From Mesorhizobium sp. B2-1-1 (lineage in GTDB: Bacteria > Pseudomonadota > Alphaproteobacteria > Rhizobiales > Rhizobiaceae), in the NCBI RefSeq assembly GCF_006442975.2, contig NZ_CP083954.1, positions 2,859,501 through 2,923,500 on the forward strand: a stretch of DNA of 64,000 bases, read 5' to 3'. The notes below the pieces were generated by a model. That model searched no databases. It was given only the letters and a program-made list of their open reading frames with translations, and had not been told where the DNA came from. The first letter of the stretch is position 1, and each line of letters begins with the position of its first letter. Both the position numbers and the translations under genes were made by a program. Of this stretch, positions 59,393 through 64,000 are shown piece by piece.

Positions 59393-60643
59393 ATGGCCGC
59401 ACCCGGCGAGAATCTGCGAATCAATTCAGACCGTTTGTGGGATTCCATCATGGAGATGGCGAAGATCGGCCCCGGCATTGCCGGTGGCAACAATCGCCAG
59501 ACCGTGACCGACGAGGACGGCGAGGGCCGGCATCTGTTCAAGCGCTGGTGCGACGCGGCCGGGCTCGAAATGGGCGTCGACGAGATGGGCACCATGTTTG
59601 CCAGGCGCGAAGGCGCCGATCCCAGCCTGCCGCCGGTCTATGTCGGCAGCCATCTCGACACGCAGCCGACCGGCGGCAAGTATGACGGCGTGCTCGGCGT
59701 GCTCGGCGGCCTGGAGATCGTCCGCTCGCTCAATGATCTCGGCATCAAGACCAAACATCCGATCGTGGTCACGAACTGGACCAACGAGGAGGGCTCGCGT
59801 TTTGCCCCGGCGATGATGGCGTCCGGCGTGTTCGCCGGTGTGCTCGACCAGGCCGACGTCTACGAGCATACGGACAAGAACGGCAAGAAATTCGGCGAGG
59901 AACTGGAGCGTATCGGCTGGAAGGGCACGGAGAAGGTCGGCGATCGCAAGATCCACGCCTTTTTCGAACTGCATATCGAGCAAGGGCCTATCCTCGAGGA
60001 CGAAGGCATCGACATCGGCGTCGTCACCCATGGACAGGGGCTGAAATGGCTGCAGGTGACGCTGACCGGCAAGGAGGCGCATACCGGCTCGACGCCGATG
60101 CCCAAGCGCCGCAATGCCGGGCTCGGCATGGCGCGCGTGATCGAACTGGTGCACGAGATTGCCATGGACTACCAGCCGGACGCCGTCGGCGCGGTCGGCC
60201 ACATGGAAGTCTATCCGAACTCGCGCAACATCATCGCCGGGCGCACGGTCTTCACCATCGACATCCGCTCGCCGGAGAAGGAAGTGCTCGACGCCATGGA
60301 TGGGCGCATCCGCGAAGGCATCGACACGATATGCGAGGCGCTCGACATCCAGTACAAGATCGAGCAGGTCGGCCATTTCGATCCGGTCACCTTTGACAAG
60401 GGCTGCGTCAAGGCGATCCGTGATGCCGCCGACCGGCTCGGCTACACGCACCGCAACATCGTCTCGGGCGCGGGCCACGACGCCTGCTGGATCAACCGCG
60501 TCGCGCCGACCGCCATGGTGATGTGCCCCTGCGTCGACGGTCTCAGCCACAACGAGGCCGAGGAGATCTCCAAGGAATGGGCGGCGGCAGGAGCCGACGT
60601 GCTGTTCCATGCCGTGGTGGAGACAGCGGTCATCGTGGAGTAA
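59393..60643 (+). CDS. Zn-dependent N-carbamoyl-beta-amino acid amidohydrolase (beta-ureidopropionase-type)
   Basis: 416-residue M20/hydantoinase-carbamoylase family enzyme that hydrolyses N-carbamoyl-beta-alanine to beta-alanine, CO2 and ammonia, the third step of reductive pyrimidine breakdown. Bimetal ligands are visible: H88 in GSHLDTQPTGGKYDG (with D99) and E132/E133 in TNWTNEEGSRF, followed by ELHIEQGPILEDEGIDIGVV and GAGHDACW near the end. ATG 59393 has GGAGAGG 6 bp upstream and abuts the DUF559 stop. It lies between the transaminase and dihydropyrimidinase genes. Confidence 0.9.
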   Translation: MAAPGENLRINSDRLWDSIMEMAKIGPGIAGGNNRQTVTDEDGEGRHLFKRWCDAAGLEMGVDEMGTMFARREGADPSLPPVYVGSHLDTQPTGGKYDGVLGVLGGLEIVRSLNDLGIKTKHPIVVTNWTNEEGSRFAPAMMASGVFAGVLDQADVYEHTDKNGKKFGEELERIGWKGTEKVGDRKIHAFFELHIEQGPILEDEGIDIGVVTHGQGLKWLQVTLTGKEAHTGSTPMPKRRNAGLGMARVIELVHEIAMDYQPDAVGAVGHMEVYPNSRNIIAGRTVFTIDIRSPEKEVLDAMDGRIREGIDTICEALDIQYKIEQVGHFDPVTFDKGCVKAIRDAADRLGYTHRNIVSGAGHDACWINRVAPTAMVMCPCVDGLSHNEAEEISKEWAAAGADVLFHAVVETAVIVE

Positions 60644-60707
60644 GCTGGAAAGCTGGATTTCCAAACGCTGCTCGCAAGAAGCGCGAAGGAACAAGGGAAC
60701 GAGAAAA

Positions 60708-62159
60708 ATGACCAAAGTCATCAGAAACGGCACCATCGTTACCGCCGACCGCACATGGAAGGCCGACGTGCTGATGCAGCACGGCAAGATCGTCGCCATT
60801 GGCTCCGACCTACACGGCGACCATGAGTTCGACGCCACCGGCTGTTATGTCATGCCAGGTGGTATCGATCCGCATACTCATCTCGAAATGCCGTTCATGG
60901 GCACCTATTCGGCCGACGATTTCGAGTCCGGCACGCGCGCGGCACTAGCCGGCGGCACGACGATGGTGGTCGATTTCTGCCTGCCGTCGCCGCAGCAGTC
61001 GCTGCTCGAGGCCTTGCAGATGTGGGACAACAAGACCTCGAAGGCGTCCTGCGATTATTCCTTCCACATGGCGATCACCTGGTGGGGCAAGCAGGTGTTC
61101 GACGAGATGGCCACCGTCGTCGACAAGGGCATCACCTCGTTCAAGCATTTCATGGCCTACAAGGGCGCGCTGATGGTGGACGACGACGAGATGTATGCGT
61201 CGTTCCAGCGCTGCGCCGAGCTCGGCGCGCTGCCGCTGGTGCATGCCGAGAATGGCGACGTGGTCGCGGCGCTCTCGCAGAAGCTGCTTGCCGCCGGCAA
61301 CAATGGCCCGGAGGGGCACGCCTATTCGCGCCCGCCGGAAGTGGAAGGCGAGGCGACCAACCGCGCCATCATGATCGCCGACATGGCCGGCGTGCCGCTC
61401 TACGTCGTGCATGTTTCCTGCGAGCAGGCGCACGAGGCCATCCGCCGGGCGCGTCAGAAAGGCATGCGGGTGTTCGGCGAGCCACTGATCCAGCACCTGA
61501 CGCTGGACGAGAGTGAGTATTTCGACAAGGACTGGGACCATGCGGCGCGCCGCGTGATGAGCCCGCCCTTCCGCAACAAATTACACCAGGATTCGCTGTG
61601 GGCCGGCCTGCAGGCGGGATCGTTGCAGGTGGTGGCGACCGACCACTGCGCCTTCACCACGGACCAGAAGCGCTTCGGCGTCGGCAATTTCACCAAGATC
61701 CCGAACGGCACGGGCGGCCTCGAGGATCGCATGCCGGTGCTGTGGACCAGGGGCGTCAACACCGGGCGGCTGACGATGAACGAATTCGTCGCCGTAACCT
61801 CGACCAACATAGCCAAGATCCTCAACATGTACCCGAAAAAGGGCGCCATTGTCGAAGGCGCGGATGCCGACATCATCGTGTGGGATCCCAAGCGCAAGAA
61901 GATCATTTCTTCGAAGAAGCAGCAGTCGGTCATCGACTACAATGTCTTCGAAGGCGTCGAAGTGACAGGCCTGCCGCGCTATGTCTTCTCGCGTGGCGAA
62001 TTGTCGATCGAGGAGACCGAGGTGAAGGCCAAGCCTGGCCATGGCCAGTTCGTTGGCCGCGAGCCGAACGCGGCGGTTAACCGGGCACTGTCGACCTGGA
62101 AGGAGATCACCGCGCCGCGCAAGGTGGAGCGGACAGGCATTCCGGCGACTGGGGTTTGA
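60708..62159 (+). CDS. hydA: Dihydropyrimidinase
   Basis: 483-residue amidohydrolase-superfamily enzyme that opens dihydrouracil or dihydrothymine to N-carbamoyl-beta-amino acids, the second step of the pathway. It has the metal site HTH (H56, H58) in GGIDPHTHLEMP and the carboxylated-lysine region FMAYKGALMVDDDE (K152). Further His ligands are in HAENGD and HVSCEQAHEAI, and the Asp is in TDHCAF. ATG 60708 follows the amidohydrolase stop by 64 bp; an upstream open frame has no plausible start. The length matches bacterial D-hydantoinases. Confidence 0.93.
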   Translation: MTKVIRNGTIVTADRTWKADVLMQHGKIVAIGSDLHGDHEFDATGCYVMPGGIDPHTHLEMPFMGTYSADDFESGTRAALAGGTTMVVDFCLPSPQQSLLEALQMWDNKTSKASCDYSFHMAITWWGKQVFDEMATVVDKGITSFKHFMAYKGALMVDDDEMYASFQRCAELGALPLVHAENGDVVAALSQKLLAAGNNGPEGHAYSRPPEVEGEATNRAIMIADMAGVPLYVVHVSCEQAHEAIRRARQKGMRVFGEPLIQHLTLDESEYFDKDWDHAARRVMSPPFRNKLHQDSLWAGLQAGSLQVVATDHCAFTTDQKRFGVGNFTKIPNGTGGLEDRMPVLWTRGVNTGRLTMNEFVAVTSTNIAKILNMYPKKGAIVEGADADIIVWDPKRKKIISSKKQQSVIDYNVFEGVEVTGLPRYVFSRGELSIEETEVKAKPGHGQFVGREPNAAVNRALSTWKEITAPRKVERTGIPATGV

Positions 62160-62258
62160 GCTTGCGCAGCTCGAAAAGCGCCAAGAAACTGATGATCGCC
62201 GACAAGGACGGCACCGTCTGCGGGGAAGTTTCCGGGTGCTGATGATTGCCGAAGTTGG

Positions 62259-62439
62259 TGCTGCCCCTCATCGCCCTGCCGGCACCTTCTCCCCGTATAG
62301 GGACGGGGAGAAGGGAACTGAACGCAATCTTGGCGCCCTTTCCGGCAACGCTGGAAATCGGCGAAATCCTTCGCGAAATCGTCCTTCTCCTCGTCCCTAT
62401 ACGGGAAGAAGTGCCCGGCAGGGCGATGAGGGGCAGCGC
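62259..62439. repeat. 181-bp palindrome-ended intergenic repeat, copy B
   Basis: Same length, orientation and end palindromes as copy A at 21732-21912; the shared interior includes CGCAATC...GGCGCC...TTTC and GGCGAAA...CCTT. It occupies most of the 328-bp gap 62160-62487 after dihydropyrimidinase, where no gene is seen. Confidence 0.8.
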
Positions 62440-62487
62440 AAACCTCAAGCAATTGGCCGATGGGCGCTTAGCCCCGCAAGGCCGGCT

Positions 62488-62892
62488 TCAGGCGACCAAT
62501 GCATCCAGTTCCGGCAGCAGGACGACGCTTTCCTGCTCTTTGGGATCGGTGCGGGCAATGACGGCCGAAGACGGGGCCCCACTCAGATTGGCGGGCAGAT
62601 GCGGCACGCCGGCCGGAATGTAGAAGAGGTCGCCGGCTTTGGCGACGATGTGGTTCTCAAGCCGGTCGCCGTACCAGGTATGGACCTCGCCGGAGAGCAC
62701 GTAGATCGCCGTTTCATGGTCCTCATGCAGATGCGCCTTAGCGCGGGCGCCGGGCGGCATGGTGAGCACATGCATGCAGATACCAGATGAGCCGACCGAC
62801 TCGGTGGCGATACCGGCGAAATAGGTCAATCCCTGCTTGCCTTCATAAGAGCTTTCAGGGCGGATAAGATGGCAAGTGGGTTGAGGCGACAT
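62488..62892 (-). CDS. Cupin domain protein
   Basis: 134-residue single-domain cupin. The two conserved motifs are present: AHLHEDHETAIYVLSGEVHTWYG (motif 1 with His, His and Glu metal ligands) and AGDLFYIPAGVPHLPAN (motif 2 with the final His). A metal-binding barrel is therefore likely. Start: ATG 62892, although the frame is open to 63243; the upstream part overlaps the divergent ABC gene. The enzymatic role is unknown. It is divergent from the ABC ATPase at 63023. Confidence 0.8.
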   Translation of the reverse strand: MSPQPTCHLIRPESSYEGKQGLTYFAGIATESVGSSGICMHVLTMPPGARAKAHLHEDHETAIYVLSGEVHTWYGDRLENHIVAKAGDLFYIPAGVPHLPANLSGAPSSAVIARTDPKEQESVVLLPELDALVA

Positions 62893-63022
62893 CGGGGAAA
62901 CTCCGGGCGTCGAATGAGTGGAACAAGACCAATGGGACTGGGCGAGTGGAAAACAACATCGCGATAAAAGCAATCGGAATCGGGCCGGCACTAAAGGGGC
63001 AGGAACAGGCAGGCCGCGGCCG

Positions 63023-63814
63023 ATGACGGGGATTTCGCCAGCCGTCGTCGCGGCAAGCAAGCTTGGCCTGACCTTCCAGACCAATGACGGGCCGGTACAG
63101 GCGCTGTCCAATGTCGACCTGACCATCGGCAAGGGTGAGTTCGTTTCCTTCATCGGGCCGTCGGGCTGCGGCAAGACGACCTTGCTGCGGGTCATCGCCG
63201 ATCTTGAGAAGCCGACCTCGGGGACCATTTCGGTCAACGGCATGACAGCAGAACAGGCGCGCGAGAAACGCGCCTACGGCTATGTCTTCCAGGCCGCCGC
63301 CCTGTTTCCCTGGCGCACCATCGAGCGCAACGTCGCGCTGCCGCTGGAGATCATGGGTCTGTCCGGGGCGGAGCAGGGAGAGCGGATCAGGCGCACGCTC
63401 GATCTCGTCAACCTTTCCGGCTTCGAGAAGAAGTATCCTTGGCAGCTTTCCGGCGGCATGCAGCAGCGCGCCTCGATCGCTCGCGCGCTCGCCTTCGATG
63501 CCGACCTTCTGTTGATGGACGAGCCGTTCGGCGCGCTGGACGAGATCGTGCGCGACCATCTCAACGGGCAATTGCTGCAATTGTGGGCGCGCACCAACAA
63601 GACCATCTGCTTCGTCACGCACTCCATTCCCGAGGCGGTGTATTTATCGACGCGCATCGTCGTCATGTCGCCGCGTCCGGGCCGCGTCAGCGACGTCATC
63701 GAATCGACGCTGCCGAAGGAGCGGCCACTCGACATCCGCGAGACGCCGGAGTTCCTGGCGATCGCCGCACGGGTGCGAGACGGCTTAAGGGCAGGGCACA
63801 GCTATGATGATTGA
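63023..63814 (+). CDS. Nitrate/sulfonate/taurine-type ABC transporter ATP-binding protein
   Basis: 263-residue ATPase of the SsuB/TauB/ThiZ family. It has Walker A GPSGCGKTTLLRVIADLEKP (about residue 46), signature LSGGMQQRASIARALAF, Walker B LLLMDEPFGALDEIVRDHL and switch FVTHSIPEAVYLS. Permease and binding-protein genes are not in the window and probably follow beyond 64000. Because it sits next to a RutR-controlled pyrimidine pathway, a pyrimidine or hydroxymethylpyrimidine-like substrate is a reasonable guess. ATG 63023 is preferred because the conserved domain starts a few residues later. Confidence 0.87.
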   Translation: MTGISPAVVAASKLGLTFQTNDGPVQALSNVDLTIGKGEFVSFIGPSGCGKTTLLRVIADLEKPTSGTISVNGMTAEQAREKRAYGYVFQAAALFPWRTIERNVALPLEIMGLSGAEQGERIRRTLDLVNLSGFEKKYPWQLSGGMQQRASIARALAFDADLLLMDEPFGALDEIVRDHLNGQLLQLWARTNKTICFVTHSIPEAVYLSTRIVVMSPRPGRVSDVIESTLPKERPLDIRETPEFLAIAARVRDGLRAGHSYDD

Positions 63815-63896
63815 GCGGGGGCAGGATGGACTGGCGGCAGCGCCCCGAAAGGCGCCTCCACCTCACGAAGGAGCGGCCACCTACGCCTTCGTCATT

Positions 63897-63937
63897 CTAG
63901 GGCGGAGTAGCCGCGAAGCGGCATACGTAGACCCTAG
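63897..63937. repeat. Palindromic intergenic element near window end
   Basis: CTAGGG (63897-63902) and CCCTAG (63932-63937) enclose the stem GCCGC-GAA-GCGGC (63910-63922). The final 186 bp after the ABC gene show no coding sequence and look like a repeated intergenic module, similar in style to the GCCGCGAAGCGG core of the DUF559 element ends. Confidence 0.45.
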
Positions 63938-64000
63938 GATCCATGCCGTGACGCCTGCCGAAAGGCGCAAACAGTCGAGAATATTCGGCAGGCTAAGCGG

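Noticed and set aside
62925..62940. Possible third RutR box between cupin and ABC ATPase genes
   Set aside because: AAGACCAATGGGACTG matches only about 8 of the 14 defined positions, too weak to claim.
1..64000. CRISPR array, rRNA, tRNA or prophage
   Set aside because: No regularly spaced direct repeats, no cloverleaf or rRNA-like stretches and no phage structural genes were found on either strand.

Overview
This 64 kb window is a GC-rich alphaproteobacterial chromosome segment, most like a Mesorhizobium-type member of the Rhizobiales. That placement is inferred from the dense set of ABC uptake systems, the two FadR-type regulators, the TamA/TamB and alpha-2-macroglobulin/PBP1C pairs, and the intergenic palindromes. 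I see no rRNA, tRNA, CRISPR array, prophage or classical transposase.

Region by region. (1) 1-3.9 kb: two near-identical FadR-type GntR regulators flank a divergent beta-hydroxyacid dehydrogenase / NAD-epimerase pair, with a perfect 15-bp palindrome between the divergent genes. (2) 4-5.7 kb: a DUF3175 protein and an MFS transporter. (3) 5.9-12.5 kb: a LacI/GntR-type repressor, a Cut2 (Rbs-like) sugar ABC importer and gluconokinase, with a GGTAGCGCTACC operator. (4) 12.5-19.1 kb: sulfate uptake with an Rrf2 regulator, two sulfate-binding proteins and cysTWA. A vapBC toxin-antitoxin pair sits inside. vapB, vapC, cysW and cysT each carry a single-base frameshift, all within about 3.1 kb. (5) 19.2-35.7 kb: a broken D-Ala-D-Ala dipeptidase, then pbpC with a large alpha-2-macroglobulin, then tamA-tamB. 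tamB contains a tandem internal duplication of about 620 residues. (6) 36-42.7 kb: a dipeptide-type ABC importer whose two ATPases are fused and carry a C-terminal helix-hairpin-helix domain. (7) 42.8-49.6 kb: a transglycosylase lipoprotein, an MttB-family methyltransferase with a dimethylglycine-dehydrogenase-like flavoprotein, DoxX, a secreted hypothetical protein and a VOC protein. (8) 49.8-52.5 kb and 56.6-62.2 kb: the reductive pyrimidine degradation pathway (preT, preA, beta-alanine-type transaminase, carbamoyl-amidohydrolase, dihydropyrimidinase) with rutR. RutR-like boxes precede both transcription units. Between the two blocks lie an Rrf2/AhpD-like/DoxX cluster and an SDR pair divergent from an MmyB-type regulator. 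(9) 62.3-64 kb: a palindromic repeat, a cupin and a nitrate/taurine/pyrimidine-type ABC ATPase that may start an uptake system continuing beyond the window.

The most unusual structure is at 58858-59364. A 48-bp perfect inverted repeat encloses a DUF559 (PD-(D/E)XK nuclease-like) gene whose C-terminus is encoded by the right repeat. The unit sits inside the pyrimidine operon and looks like a compact selfish or domesticated element. A separate 181-bp palindrome-ended repeat occurs twice (21732 and 62259). The cluster of frameshifts in the sulfate region could be true decay or a local sequencing problem and should be settled before function is inferred there.
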